Positions 43,207 to 52,619 are shown, counted from the first letter of the stretch. The stretch: DNA of 64,000 nucleotides from Clostridia bacterium (GCA_017429695.1 JAFROK010000017.1:1-64000), one strand, 5' to 3'. The notes: generated by a model not told the origin, from the letters alone. Numbers and translations are program-made.

Positions 43207-43246
43207 GGCGGCAGAAAACCAAACGAAAAAGAGGGGAGCATCCATA

Positions 43247-44170
43247 ATGAGACGGATCATTTGCCTGATTTTGGTGCTGATGATGGCATGCGGTGTTGCC
43301 GGCGGAATGGCAGACGGAATGGAAGGATTTGAGTTTGCGGACAAGATTCCGGATGAATACCTGCGCAGGGTGGATAACGGCGGAACAACGGCCGTGTTCA
43401 ATTATCCGACGAAGGATTATACCGGGGACGGCGCGGAGATCACCAAATATGCGGTGATTTACCTTCCGCCGGATTATTCGGAAGACAATCTGTATGATCT
43501 GCTGATCCTTTGCCACGGAATCGGCGGAAGCGAAACAGAATGGGGATTCCTGGGGGATTTCTGTATCGGGAAAAACGCACTGGATCATCTGATTGTGGAC
43601 GGTGTGATTCCGCCGATGATCGTGGTAATGCCGAACGGGCGTTCCACCGCGAATTACAAGGATTCCAGCATGAACAACGCGGCTTCCTTCTACAATTTCG
43701 GCAAGGAGCTGCGGAACGACCTGCTGCCGTATATTGACGCGCACTACGCGACCTACGGTTCCAAAACACAGGATGACCTGACCGCTTCCCGGAATCACCG
43801 GGCAATGGCCGGCCTGAGCATGGGCGGTATGCAGACGATTAATATCGGCCTGGGTGAATGCCTGGACCTGTTCTCCGCTTTCGGCGCCTTCTCAGCTGCA
43901 CCGACCAGCAATAATTCTGCACTGGTGGCGGCCAATATGGAAAAGTTTCCGGATATGCCGGTGCGGTATTTCTACAGCATCTGCGGCACGGAAGACGGCG
44001 TGGCTTATGCTGCAGCTTCCCAGGCGGCGGTTGACCTGCCGGAGAAGACCGACCGGCTGACGGAGGCCAATTTCCACTGGCAGGAGAGAAAAGGCGGCCA
44101 TGACTTCAACATCTGGAACCTGGGACTGTACAATTTTGCCCGGGTACTGGGCGCAATCCATGAAGACTGA
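43247..44170 (+). CDS. Secreted esterase of the feruloyl/acetyl-xylan esterase type
   Basis: The 307-residue product has a signal peptide ending near MMACGVAGG; the Cys could be a weak lipobox, so lipid anchoring is possible. The alpha/beta-hydrolase core has the nucleophile motif GLSMGGM, an oxyanion segment LCHGIGGSE and a C-terminal catalytic histidine in GGHDFNIWN. This layout is that of the esterase D/CE1 family, which removes ester groups from plant polysaccharides; the exact substrate is unknown. The true start is the ATG behind GAGGGGAGC; the frame is open far upstream into the terminator and rplT. Confidence 0.85.
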   Translation: MRRIICLILVLMMACGVAGGMADGMEGFEFADKIPDEYLRRVDNGGTTAVFNYPTKDYTGDGAEITKYAVIYLPPDYSEDNLYDLLILCHGIGGSETEWGFLGDFCIGKNALDHLIVDGVIPPMIVVMPNGRSTANYKDSSMNNAASFYNFGKELRNDLLPYIDAHYATYGSKTQDDLTASRNHRAMAGLSMGGMQTINIGLGECLDLFSAFGAFSAAPTSNNSALVAANMEKFPDMPVRYFYSICGTEDGVAYAAASQAAVDLPEKTDRLTEANFHWQERKGGHDFNIWNLGLYNFARVLGAIHED

Positions 44171-44193
44171 GGAACAGAGAGGAGACTGAAAAA

Positions 44194-44859
44194 ATGGAAT
44201 GGACCAAACAGGAAGTGGCCGGGATGATCGACCATACCAATCTGAAGGCGTTCGCGACGGAAGCGGATATTGAAAAACTATGTGGCGAAGCAGCTGCGAA
44301 CGGGTTCAAATCCGTATGCGTGAATCCGGTGTTTGTGAAAAAGTGCCGGGAGGCGCTGAAGGGCAGCGGCGTGCTGACATGTACGGTGATCTCTTTCCCG
44401 CTGGGACAGAACACGATTGCGGAGAAGGTTAGCGAAGCGAAGGCGGCGGTTGCGGACGGATGCCAGGAATTTGATTATGTGCTGAACGTCGGAAAAATGA
44501 AAGAGCATGATTATGCCTATATCGAGGAAGAAATGAAGGCGCTGACAGCGGTGGCCCGGGAGACGGGGAGCACCATCAAAGTGATTTTTGAAACTTGCTA
44601 TCTGACAGACGAGGAGATTGCCGAAGCAGCAAAGATCGCTTCAAGGGTAAAGCCGGATTTCATCAAGACCAGTACGGGATTCGGCACCGGCGGCGCCACG
44701 GCAGCGCATGTAGCCATCATGAAGCAGAATGGCGGCACGGACGTTCAGGTGAAGGCCAGCGGCGGCATCCGCAGCTGGGAGGAAGCGAAGGCGATGCTGG
44801 AAGCCGGGGCGACCCGGCTGGGAGTATCTGCAGGGATGAAGATTATTGCTGAAATGTAA
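44194..44859 (+). CDS. deoC: Deoxyribose-phosphate aldolase
   Basis: Cleaves deoxyribose 5-phosphate to glyceraldehyde 3-phosphate and acetaldehyde. The 221-residue TIM barrel has DHTNLKA near the start, the FDYVLNVGKM stretch, the Schiff-base lysine in FIKTSTGFG, and the second lysine in VKASGGIR. All catalytic residues are present. GAGGAG precedes the ATG. It may work with the exported nucleosidases elsewhere in the window. Confidence 0.95.
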   Translation: MEWTKQEVAGMIDHTNLKAFATEADIEKLCGEAAANGFKSVCVNPVFVKKCREALKGSGVLTCTVISFPLGQNTIAEKVSEAKAAVADGCQEFDYVLNVGKMKEHDYAYIEEEMKALTAVARETGSTIKVIFETCYLTDEEIAEAAKIASRVKPDFIKTSTGFGTGGATAAHVAIMKQNGGTDVQVKASGGIRSWEEAKAMLEAGATRLGVSAGMKIIAEM

Positions 44860-44883
44860 TGGGGGGCTTTCCGATCGGTTAGG

Positions 44884-44918
44884 AAAAAAACGCGCCGGGA
44901 TCTTGGGGATCCCGGCGC
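44884..44918 (-). terminator. Intrinsic terminator of the SIMPL gene
   Basis: GCGCCGGGATC (44892-44902) and GATCCCGGCGC (44908-44918) pair perfectly. On the minus strand it is followed by seven Ts. It may also stop readthrough from deoC. Confidence 0.88.
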
Positions 44919-44937
44919 TTGGTGTTTACCGGCTGAC

Positions 44938-45645
44938 TCAGTTTTCGTCAGCTTCGAAGGTGATGGAGATTGTTGCACTGACCGACAGTTTCGCGGCCTG
45001 GACAACAGTGGGGGTGTCGAAGGCGGCGGATTCCTCATATTCTCCCTTGCTGCGGAAAACATTGGCACCGCTGTCATAGCTGTAGGTGGCGCCTTCGGAA
45101 ATCTCTTTAATTCCGGAAATATTCAGCCCGGCGGCTTCCGCCAGGATTTCCGCCTTGGCCCGGGCATCCTGTACCGCTTTTTTCAGCGCGGCGGCTTCGG
45201 CATCGCCTGTATCGGAGGCGGAAAAATCAATGCCGTTCAGGGTGTTAGCGCCAGCACTGAAAGCCAGATCAATCACCTGGCCGACAATAGTCATATCCGT
45301 CAGGCGGATGGCCAGGGTGGAATTGGCGTTATAGGCGCTGATTTCTTCCATGCCTTCGGTGTAGTCATACATTGCGTAGATATTCAGGTATCCGGTGTTG
45401 ATATCCTCCGCGGGAATGCCATTTTCCGTCAGGATGGCACGGATTGCCGCAATCACTTCGTTCGCTTTTTGCTGCGCCTTCAGTACGTCCTTATCGCGGG
45501 CGCTGATCCCCAGGGAGACAACTGCGGTATCCGCGGGAACAAGAATATTTCCGTTGCCGGAAACCGTAATCTTCGTATCCGCCAGGGAGACGGCTGTTGA
45601 ACAGATCAGGACCAGGGCCAGGATGAGTGCTGTCAGTTTACGCAT
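44938..45645 (-). CDS. Secreted SIMPL domain protein
   Basis: The 235-residue product has a clear signal peptide (hydrophobic residues 5-21, ending SLAD) and the SIMPL (DUF541, YggE-like) fold, marked by ITVSGNGNILVPADTAVVSL and the repeated ALKKAVQDARAKAEILAEAAGL helix. These proteins are found at the cell surface or periplasm and have no firmly established activity. AGGAGG precedes the ATG. It stands alone, with a terminator after it and the GH26 gene upstream on the same strand. Confidence 0.85.
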   Translation of the reverse strand: MRKLTALILALVLICSTAVSLADTKITVSGNGNILVPADTAVVSLGISARDKDVLKAQQKANEVIAAIRAILTENGIPAEDINTGYLNIYAMYDYTEGMEEISAYNANSTLAIRLTDMTIVGQVIDLAFSAGANTLNGIDFSASDTGDAEAAALKKAVQDARAKAEILAEAAGLNISGIKEISEGATYSYDSGANVFRSKGEYEESAAFDTPTVVQAAKLSVSATISITFEADEN

Positions 45646-45754
45646 AAGATAAAACCTCCTCCAATTAAGTACAATGTCAATGAAAGCCGCTCCGGCCTCC
45701 GAAATGTCAGACGACGGCGCGGAAAAAAAGTTCCGGAAAAAAAGGGAAAAAGAA

Positions 45755-46642
45755 TCAGAAAGATTTCAGGCGGCTCAGCGGAACGGTTCGTTCATCCTGA
45801 TACACATCCTGAATCCGGGCAGGGGAGTTGTTGAACAGCCAGCGGGTATGCCACGGCATCAGCCAGCTCCAGGGACACTTTTCCGCAAAGAAACGGTCTA
45901 TGGGTGGAATCAGGCCGCATTCATGGAAAGCCAGCGGTTTATCCGGATACATGGCCCGCAGACGCTGCCAGGCGGCGGTATGGGTTGTTTCCCCGCGATA
46001 GGTATCCGATCCGCCGATGTCAAAATATGCCGCTCCCGGATCCCAGCCGGACGGCACATCGTCCGCATATCCGAGTATCCAGATCAGGTTGTTCAGGCCA
46101 TAATCGACCGTAAAACGGTGCTGCATCATCCGCCAAAGGGAAATGAAGGCTTCACCGCCTCCTTTGCCCCACCAGAACCATCCACCGTCAAACTCATGGA
46201 ACGGACGCCACAGGACCGGAATATCCGCCTCCTGCAGCCGGAGCAGCGCTTTTGCGGCGTCATCCCAGCGGCGCATCAGCAAATCGTTTTCCGCTGTGCC
46301 GGGTGACAGCAGCTGATCCCAGTCCGGGCTTTCTTCCTTGCTGGCGTTGTAATCGTTGCCGTCGATGCCGGTATGCCAACAGATGGTTACGATACCGCCC
46401 CTGTCATTCCAGGCTTTTGCACGGTCCACAACGCCGGAAAAATCATCATGGATGAAGTCCATGCCGCGGATGGCCGGAAGGTCTCCGGTAACCGCCTGAA
46501 TCCATTCCATTTCCCGTCCCGGCTCTCCGGAACGGGGCATTTCCTGCTGCGCAAGGAGGATCCGGTTTCCGCTCAGGGACAGCAGGAGATTGTACAGTGA
46601 GCGCGTTCTGGCGCCGGCACGGGGATTGATCAGTTCGGGCAT
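45755..46642 (-). CDS. GH26 glycoside hydrolase, beta-mannanase type
   Basis: The 295-residue product has the GH26 catalytic pair: the acid/base Glu150 in WRPFHEFDGGW and the nucleophile Glu241 in LAFHECGLIP. The FDGGWFWWGK motif with its aromatic platform fits mannanases. There is no signal peptide, so it would act in the cytoplasm on imported oligosaccharides, which is less common than secreted forms. The ribosome site is weak (AAAGGCGG, spaced long). Acts on beta-mannan or related glycans; specificity is inferred from the family. Confidence 0.88.
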   Translation of the reverse strand: MPELINPRAGARTRSLYNLLLSLSGNRILLAQQEMPRSGEPGREMEWIQAVTGDLPAIRGMDFIHDDFSGVVDRAKAWNDRGGIVTICWHTGIDGNDYNASKEESPDWDQLLSPGTAENDLLMRRWDDAAKALLRLQEADIPVLWRPFHEFDGGWFWWGKGGGEAFISLWRMMQHRFTVDYGLNNLIWILGYADDVPSGWDPGAAYFDIGGSDTYRGETTHTAAWQRLRAMYPDKPLAFHECGLIPPIDRFFAEKCPWSWLMPWHTRWLFNNSPARIQDVYQDERTVPLSRLKSF

Positions 46643-46945
46643 CGGCTGTTATCCGCCTTTCTCATATCTTCAGGAGATGCATATACGCTGCTTCGTGAAG
46701 GCTGTATGATTGATATTCCTTATTCGACAGGGGAATGACGGATCCCTGCGGGAACAGGCCGCTCCGGATTCAATAAAAAACCGGCTCGTAAGCTCTGTGA
46801 GCTCCGGGAGCCGGGAAAGGAGGATGAAGAAGTTCCTGTTTGCTGAGATCATTATCGCATGCCTTGTCCAATAAATGTCCAGTATAAAAATGCAAAATTC
46901 GAAAAAATCTGAGATTTTTTCAATCTGAAGGGGAAATTTCAGGGA
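46643..46945. other. Intergenic region with a minus-strand terminator
   Basis: About 300 bases with no credible gene. It holds the terminator described separately at 46775-46814 for the gene at 46946. Between 46643 and 46770 nothing further is recognised except AT-rich stretches that may hold the GH26 promoter. Confidence 0.4.
46775..46814 (-). terminator. Terminator of the Cys-rich membrane protein gene
   Basis: CCGGCTC (46781-46787) pairs with GAGCCGG (46808-46814), with an inner AGCTC/GAGCT stem (46791-46795 and 46799-46803). On the minus strand the structure is followed by TTTTTT. Confidence 0.75.
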
Positions 46946-47728
46946 TTACTTATCCAGCTGTTTCTGCAGTTGCTTTTTTCTTTTGGCGGTATATTCCGCA
47001 ATCTGCTCCCATAATGTTTGCAGCTGCTTTTTGTGGGCACAGAGCTTTTCAGTGCAGTTCCGGCAGCGGAGATAATCATTGGTCTGCTCGGAAAACCGTT
47101 CCGGATGGAGATAAAACGTGATCTCCCAGCGGATCAGCAATGCGACAGAAAGCAGGAGAAGGCCCCAGGTGTATGGCTTCATGACAAAGAAAAGGGGGGT
47201 GAACATCATGGCATAATCCCAGTTGTAAATCCGGCATGTGCTGCAGCACTTGTTTTTCAGAAGCCAGGTCTGGAAAGGACAGAAGAACAGGATACAGATC
47301 ATATCGCAGACGGAATAGGCGCAGCTGAGCAGCAGCATGATCCCGTCATCGAAGATTCCGAGCATGTAGAACGCGCCGAGAGCGGCGTTCATGCCGATCC
47401 AGATCAGAAGGACCAGGAGCGTGCCGTTGTTATCCTGAATGGCAATCTCCACTTCGCCTGATTTGATATAATTCCTGGCGAACTGTTTCTGGCATCCGGG
47501 GCTTTCCAGCCGGGAAGGGAAAAAGCGGAAAACCATTTCAACGGCATACAGCACACAGGTAAAGGTCAGGAGGAAGGGCATTTTTTCAAGCAGGTCGAGA
47601 ATCTGGCCGTTACTGTTGCTCCTGTGGATGATATACATGACCAGCAGGACAAGAAACAGCACAGAGCGGTATACAAGGCGGAAATAATGGTAAACGCTGA
47701 CGGCAGTCAGCCTGGTTTTTCGTTTCAT
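46946..47728 (-). CDS. Multi-pass membrane protein with cysteine motifs
   Basis: The 260-residue product has about six hydrophobic helices. A loop carries CPFQTWLLKNKCCSTC with a Cys-rich pattern, and the cytoplasmic C-terminus has CRNCTEKLCAHK before a coiled, basic tail (KKQLQKQLDK). The cysteines suggest metal or disulfide binding in two places. No known family is recognised. The start is the ATG behind GAAGGA; a TTG 12 codons upstream lacks a good site. Nothing in the neighbours indicates a function. Confidence 0.65.
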   Translation of the reverse strand: MKRKTRLTAVSVYHYFRLVYRSVLFLVLLVMYIIHRSNSNGQILDLLEKMPFLLTFTCVLYAVEMVFRFFPSRLESPGCQKQFARNYIKSGEVEIAIQDNNGTLLVLLIWIGMNAALGAFYMLGIFDDGIMLLLSCAYSVCDMICILFFCPFQTWLLKNKCCSTCRIYNWDYAMMFTPLFFVMKPYTWGLLLLSVALLIRWEITFYLHPERFSEQTNDYLRCRNCTEKLCAHKKQLQTLWEQIAEYTAKRKKQLQKQLDK

Positions 47729-47874
47729 CTGTCCGTCATCCTTCCGGCGATACTGAAAAATCAAAATCAGGGAATCAAACCGGACACTATCATAACGGAG
47801 AATAAGCGCAATATCAAGCGGGAGAATGTACAGAGACTGTTCAGAAAAGTACGGGCAAACTCCGGGTATGCTTA

Positions 47875-47903
47875 TTGACCAAAGGACTGTTTTCGGTTAT
47901 AAC
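47875..47903 (+). promoter_or_regulatory. Promoter of the YdcF-like gene
   Basis: TTGACC (47875-47880), 17-base spacer and TATAAC (47898-47903), 73 bases before the ATG at 47977. Confidence 0.7.
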
Positions 47904-47976
47904 CATATCCGGTGACGTTCTGATTGTCCGGAGAAAACCTGAAGGAGAGTATATAAGAAACGGGGGAGCATCATTC

Positions 47977-48750
47977 ATGATCAGAAGAATCATCGGTGAT
48001 ATCCTGCTTGCATTGGCTGTTCTGCTGGCTGTTGATGTGCTTTTCGTCATGCCGGCCAGAATCAATGCCGTTGTCCTGAAAGCAGACTATCAGAAAATAT
48101 TTGTATACGAGCTCATCATCTGCGCTGTGCTTCTGCTGTTTGCGCTGGATGTGAGGTTCAATCTCCTGACAGAGTGGAAATCCGCCTCTTTACGGACCGT
48201 CGGCTGGATCCTGCGCGTCGCCGTTGCCCTGTTCAGCGCTGTGGTGATTTTCTTCTGCGGGAAAGTGACATATGGGGGCATGATCAATAACGCGGAGCGT
48301 GCGGATTATGCCATTGTGCTCGGACTGGCGCTGGAAAACGGAAAACCCGCACCGGATCTTCTGGCCAGGCTGGATACCGCCAGGCAGTACCTGGAGCAAT
48401 ACCCTGAAGCAAAGCTGATCCTGACCGGCGGGAATGCGGATGAATCCGGGCGGACGGAGGCTGCCGTGATGCACGACATCCTGACCGAAAAGGGAGTGGC
48501 GGAGGACCGGATGATTCTCGAGGATCAGGCACAAACCACGAAAGAAAACTTCAGCAACACCGCGCGGAAGATTCCGGCGGATGAACCGGTTGTGATGATC
48601 AGCAGCAATTACCATATGGATCGTGCGGTCCGGAGCGCAGCGGAACAGGGATTTACCCGCGTCCTGAGGCTGCCGGCGCCTTCCGGGATTTTAGCTTACG
48701 GCGCCAACATGCTCTGGGAAGTGATTCTTGATTTGAATGAACTGAAATAA
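47977..48750 (+). CDS. YdcF/SanA-like DUF218 membrane protein
   Basis: The 257-residue product has three N-terminal membrane segments and an extracytoplasmic domain (about 105-257) of the DUF218 type: YAIVLGLALENGKPAPDLLARL, LILTGGNADESGRTEA and ISSNYHMDRAV. Members such as ElyC and SanA affect cell envelope synthesis; their reaction is not settled. The frame extends upstream through the promoter but the ATG behind GGGGGAGC is the best start. Confidence 0.82.
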   Translation: MIRRIIGDILLALAVLLAVDVLFVMPARINAVVLKADYQKIFVYELIICAVLLLFALDVRFNLLTEWKSASLRTVGWILRVAVALFSAVVIFFCGKVTYGGMINNAERADYAIVLGLALENGKPAPDLLARLDTARQYLEQYPEAKLILTGGNADESGRTEAAVMHDILTEKGVAEDRMILEDQAQTTKENFSNTARKIPADEPVVMISSNYHMDRAVRSAAEQGFTRVLRLPAPSGILAYGANMLWEVILDLNELK

Positions 48751-48788
48751 AAAACAGCCCGCTGATCTGTTTTGAATCAGCGGGCTGT
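48751..48788. terminator. Bidirectional terminator between YdcF-like and nucleoside hydrolase genes
   Basis: ACAGCCCGCTGAT (48754-48766) pairs perfectly with ATCAGCGGGCTGT (48776-48788). The minus-strand side is followed by TTTT-rich sequence; the plus-strand side has only TTC. Confidence 0.8.
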
Positions 48789-48806
48789 TTCAAGAAACGG
48801 GCTGCG

Positions 48807-49967
48807 TTACTCGATGGACAGAAGTTCAATATAAAAATCCCAGAAAGATTCCTCGTCGATAGAAAAAACAATCAGGGCCTTATTGAATCCCTCAGGGAAA
48901 CCTTCCCCGGTTTCCATGTTGTTAAGCCAGTGCTGATGCCAGCTTACAGCGCGGCCGGAATTAATTCCAGGCGTTGAATCCACCGTAATATACCGTTCTT
49001 CTGTTCTGACCATGAGTTCCGGCTTCAGGAATACGGAGGGAACAACGACATCCCATACATAATCCGAATCCCCCGCATTAAAAGTCCGCTTGTTTTCCAG
49101 AATCAGCTTTGTGATCGCATTCTGGTTTGCTGCCTCCAGACGATCATAGATGGCGGGAGTCAGATGAATCTGATGCGCCAGATCATCCGGGACGATAAGC
49201 TGGCTTTTCCAGTTTGCAGCCAGGGACTGGCGGATTGCTTCGGGATCATAGTACCAGTTCATCTCCGCAGCGGGTGTGGCGTTTCCCGGACAGTCAATGT
49301 CTCCGCCCATATAGATGATTCCGGCTGCATCGTCTGCAAGCGTCGGATCCTTCTGCAGTGCCAGTGCAATATTGGTAGCCGCGCCGACTGTCATGATGGT
49401 GACCTCGCCGGGATATTCATGCACTGTCCGCAGGATAAAATCCCAGGCGGCCTCTTCCTGTGCCGGAGTTTCGGCATACCCGTGCATAGGCGCTTCAAGC
49501 AGATGCAGATAGTCCGGGGAACGCACGGACAAATCCCTGAAATCATTCGTCCCGAAGTCCCAGTAGGCACCGCAGTAGTTTGGAATGCCGTAAAGACGGC
49601 CTTCTGTCTTCATATCCCGGAATCCCTGCAGCGGTTCGTCTGTTCCCTGGTAGACAGGAATATCTGCACGGCCGATCAGTTCAAGTTGGCGCAGGGCCGC
49701 TGTGGTGGCTTCCGGCACTAGCACATTTCCACCCGATGTTGTGACCCCAAGAAACTCCAACATTCCGGCATGATCTGCCTGTGCGAGCATGAACATTGCA
49801 ATTGCGTCATCATTCAGATAAGCGATATCTGTATCAAAGATGACCTTTGGCACAGGACTCCCGTTTCCGGAGATAGTCTGCTCATTTCCTTCAGCAAATG
49901 CAGATGAACCCAGGCAAAGAACAACTGAAAGGATAACAGCAATCAGATGGAACATGATTTTTTTCAT
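48807..49967 (-). CDS. Exported nucleoside hydrolase, inosine-uridine type
   Basis: Ca-dependent hydrolase that splits ribonucleosides into base and ribose. The 386-residue product has a signal peptide (hydrophobic 6-24, ending SAFAEG) and then FDTDIAYLNDDAIAM, the DxDxxxDD metal site in its IU-NH variant. Other marks are MTVGAATNIALAL and the late WDVVVPSVF. A signal peptide on this family points to use of extracellular nucleosides. Start at the ATG 11 bases from AAAGGAG; a GTG four codons upstream is less good. Confidence 0.87.
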   Translation of the reverse strand: MKKIMFHLIAVILSVVLCLGSSAFAEGNEQTISGNGSPVPKVIFDTDIAYLNDDAIAMFMLAQADHAGMLEFLGVTTSGGNVLVPEATTAALRQLELIGRADIPVYQGTDEPLQGFRDMKTEGRLYGIPNYCGAYWDFGTNDFRDLSVRSPDYLHLLEAPMHGYAETPAQEEAAWDFILRTVHEYPGEVTIMTVGAATNIALALQKDPTLADDAAGIIYMGGDIDCPGNATPAAEMNWYYDPEAIRQSLAANWKSQLIVPDDLAHQIHLTPAIYDRLEAANQNAITKLILENKRTFNAGDSDYVWDVVVPSVFLKPELMVRTEERYITVDSTPGINSGRAVSWHQHWLNNMETGEGFPEGFNKALIVFSIDEESFWDFYIELLSIE

Positions 49968-50013
49968 TGAATGAAACACTCCTTTATGATATGTCTTGAT
50001 TAAGTCGTATGAT

Positions 50014-50733
50014 TCAAATCAGATTCCCGGAATCAGAATCCGTTAATGGATCATTCGGCAGAGGGGAAGCGAAATCCTTTTGATTCATGCATTGCTCCAG
50101 AAAGAAGTGGATGACGGAACTGCCATCTGCTGTATCGCTCCGCTTGTGTGCGAAGCACATCCTTTCCGGATGCCACTGGACACTCCAGACGGGCAGGGAT
50201 ACATGCATCGTGGCCTCAATAACGCCGTCATCCGACCACATCACGGGGCGTAGTCCTTTTCCGTGGATTTCTACGCCCTGGTGATGGGATGAGTTCACCG
50301 TGCATTCCGCGCCATAGATCCTGTACAGAAAGGTGTCTGGTTCAATCTGCACATGATGTGTATTGTCATTCCCGGCAGCCAGGCTCATATGGTTTTCCGC
50401 TCCCGGAAGATGCTGGATCAGGGTTCCGCCGAAAAAAACATTCAGCAGCTGATGCCCCCTGCAGATGCCGAACACCGGCTTTCCTGCAGATAAAAACCGA
50501 TCCAGCACATCAAACTGAATGCCATCGAGTTCATCGTCAATGGTTTCCTGCGGGATCCGTTCTTTGCCGTAACGGGCCGGATTAACATCCCAGCCGCCCG
50601 GGAGCAGGAGGCCGTCGTATTCAGCAGGGTTGAAATTCCTTCCGGGTTCCCCGTGCGAGCCAAGCTGTGCCAGCGCGTTCACATAATTGGTAACAGCCTG
50701 CGGCCTGTTTGTCGGAATGGCAATGTGAAGCAT
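50014..50733 (-). CDS. Class I glutamine amidotransferase-like, gamma-glutamyl hydrolase
   Basis: Peptidase C26 family protein (PuuD-like). The 239-residue product contains the nucleophile motif GICRGHQ near 95 and the catalytic WHPE late in the sequence, with GGWDVNPARYG just before. This layout is that of gamma-glutamyl-GABA hydrolases. Substrate not certain. No putrescine pathway genes are nearby. GGAGGG precedes the ATG. Confidence 0.84.
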   Translation of the reverse strand: MLHIAIPTNRPQAVTNYVNALAQLGSHGEPGRNFNPAEYDGLLLPGGWDVNPARYGKERIPQETIDDELDGIQFDVLDRFLSAGKPVFGICRGHQLLNVFFGGTLIQHLPGAENHMSLAAGNDNTHHVQIEPDTFLYRIYGAECTVNSSHHQGVEIHGKGLRPVMWSDDGVIEATMHVSLPVWSVQWHPERMCFAHKRSDTADGSSVIHFFLEQCMNQKDFASPLPNDPLTDSDSGNLI

Positions 50734-50782
50734 TTCAGGTATCCCTCCGTGGATGAAATATTAAGCGAATACTTTTTTGTGA

Positions 50783-51796
50783 TCAGTATGCGGCTTCCCG
50801 GTCTGAACCGGCACCGATGCGTGTCACGTGGATTTTTCTTGCAGCGGTGTCAATGTGATATACATCAAATGCCTGTTCCGTATGTGTAAAACGAATTCTT
50901 TTTGATCCGGGGTCTCCGCCGCCCCTGGTATCACAAGTGGTACAGATGACCGGGAATCCTTTCGGTGTGATTTCCAAACGATCCGCATGGCTGTGGCCGC
51001 AGATCACACAGGCGATCGTCGCGTCTGTTTTATCGTAAACATCATTCAGTCCGGCCAGTATCTTGTTTCCGTTACCATCCACTGTGCCATCCGTGTCATA
51101 ATACTGATGTGTCAGCACGACGACCGTCCAACCCGGATCCAGCTTTCTGATCACATTCTGCATCCAGATAATTTGCGCATCCGGAAGCACATATGAATCC
51201 GGATGCCCGGTGTCCAGGCAGATGTACCGGATTTTCCGGATTTCATTGTCAAAATAATAATGAAATTCATGGTTGCAGACAATTCTGTTTTCAATAGGTT
51301 TCAGAATCAGGTCATACAGTTCGCTGTCCGGGAGTTCCTTTTCAGGCGTGCGGTCTGAAATCTCGGTATTGTTGTCGTGGTTCCCGCGCAGGTAATACGG
51401 ATTGATTTTCCTGAAGGCGTTCCGGCAGTTCAGGATCTGGTCGATACATTCTGGCTTGCCGCGGGACGATCCGTTGCAGATATCTCCGCCGATGATCACT
51501 TTGCCGACGGAAGACCTGTCCAGGATGTATTCGGCGGCACCTGCGGAGTTCCCGTCATTTGCGTTGTAATGCAAATCGGTGATGAATATGAAACTGTCGC
51601 CGTGGTTCCCGATTTCCATATCTTTCTGCTGTATATCGGTGATTTTTGAAGCAAGGTATGTGAGCCAGTACTTCGGAAGCCCGGATCCGGAACGAAACAT
51701 GCCGCTCCGGCGGGATCTGAGGTAAAACAGGACGGCCAGTATGACAGCCAGTACGGGAATGGCGACCGCCAGAACAATGCAGATGCTTTTTTCCAT
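50783..51796 (-). CDS. Membrane-anchored metallophosphoesterase
   Basis: The 337-residue product has an N-terminal membrane helix (about 6-26) and an extracytoplasmic calcineurin-like domain with FITDLHYNAND, GGDICNGSS, RGNHDNN, LTHQYYDTD and GHSHADRL in order. It would act outside the membrane on phosphate esters; substrate unknown. AAAGGGA precedes the ATG. The next gene in the same direction is the amidotransferase. Confidence 0.82.
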   Translation of the reverse strand: MEKSICIVLAVAIPVLAVILAVLFYLRSRRSGMFRSGSGLPKYWLTYLASKITDIQQKDMEIGNHGDSFIFITDLHYNANDGNSAGAAEYILDRSSVGKVIIGGDICNGSSRGKPECIDQILNCRNAFRKINPYYLRGNHDNNTEISDRTPEKELPDSELYDLILKPIENRIVCNHEFHYYFDNEIRKIRYICLDTGHPDSYVLPDAQIIWMQNVIRKLDPGWTVVVLTHQYYDTDGTVDGNGNKILAGLNDVYDKTDATIACVICGHSHADRLEITPKGFPVICTTCDTRGGGDPGSKRIRFTHTEQAFDVYHIDTAARKIHVTRIGAGSDREAAY

Positions 51797-51845
51797 GATT
51801 CGATATCCCTTTCAATGGACCAGGGACTTTCTCCTTCCGGGCGGA

Positions 51846-52619
51846 TTACAGCGCGCTCAGGATCAGCTGATAGACGCTCTGCACTATCAGGCAGAGCACA
51901 ATGACAACCGCACCGTACAGGCATATCAGGACTGACAGGGAATTGCTGCGGACATATTTTTTCAGCATGGGGAGCTTGTCAGGCTTGAGGTAGAGAAAGT
52001 AGCAGTCGTCATAACGTTTGTTGAAGTATACGGCAAGGGGCGTCATGACAGCCAGCATGCAGAACATCAGGAGGATACCGATCGGGGAGGGCCGGATCCC
52101 GTGGACAAAAATCAGGTAGAACACGCTCCAGATCGGCAGGATATGCTCTCCCCAAAACTGATAAAACCGGAAGTAAGACGGCCCCGTGGCAGTAATCACC
52201 GCGGGAAAGAGAAACGCCACCATTCCGCAGGTCATGGACAGGTAGAATACCATACTCAGCAGCAGTTTTGATTTGAGGAAAAGCATGGGAAAGACCAGAA
52301 GCGCAGTCCACTGGCATACCTGAATCGGCAGGCGCATGATCATGCCCTTTCTTTCATGGGTTTCCGGCCCGACATAAAGAAGACGCCAGAAATAACCGAA
52401 TTCACAGAGCATCATCAACATCGCCAGGGCGCACCGCAGTTTCTCTTCCCCGGCCCAGTCCCGGATCTGAGCGCCGAACAGGATCAGCGGCAGGATACCG
52501 GCTGCAAGAACAATGAACACGGCAAAGTGTGTGAAACTCCATTGCCTGAATTCACCTTCTTTTCCGTAGCCAAAGAAGCCTTTGCTGTAAAATTCCAGGG
52601 TATATTTTTCTCCGTTCAT
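51846..52619 (-). CDS. YwaF-like integral membrane protein (TIGR02206 type)
   Basis: The 257-residue product has about seven hydrophobic segments, a pattern WSFTHFAVFIVLAAG early and GPSYFRFYQFWGEHI in the middle, which fits the YwaF family of unknown function. Histidines at the helix ends may bind a metal or a lipid head group, a guess. It is next to the metallophosphoesterase and MgtC-type gene on the same strand. Confidence 0.7.
   Translation of the reverse strand: MNGEKYTLEFYSKGFFGYGKEGEFRQWSFTHFAVFIVLAAGILPLILFGAQIRDWAGEEKLRCALAMLMMLCEFGYFWRLLYVGPETHERKGMIMRLPIQVCQWTALLVFPMLFLKSKLLLSMVFYLSMTCGMVAFLFPAVITATGPSYFRFYQFWGEHILPIWSVFYLIFVHGIRPSPIGILLMFCMLAVMTPLAVYFNKRYDDCYFLYLKPDKLPMLKKYVRSNSLSVLICLYGAVVIVLCLIVQSVYQLILSAL

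Noticed and set aside
43043-43246. A long N-terminal extension of the secreted esterase.
   Set aside because: It overlaps L20 and its terminator, and the signal peptide begins at 43247.
45674-46306. A plus-strand frame of 210 codons opposite the GH26 gene.
   Set aside because: The minus strand has both GH26 catalytic motifs; the plus frame has no domain.
46670-46852. A 60-codon minus-strand frame between the GH26 and Cys-rich membrane genes.
   Set aside because: It runs through the terminator hairpin of the upstream gene and has no ribosome site or known domain.
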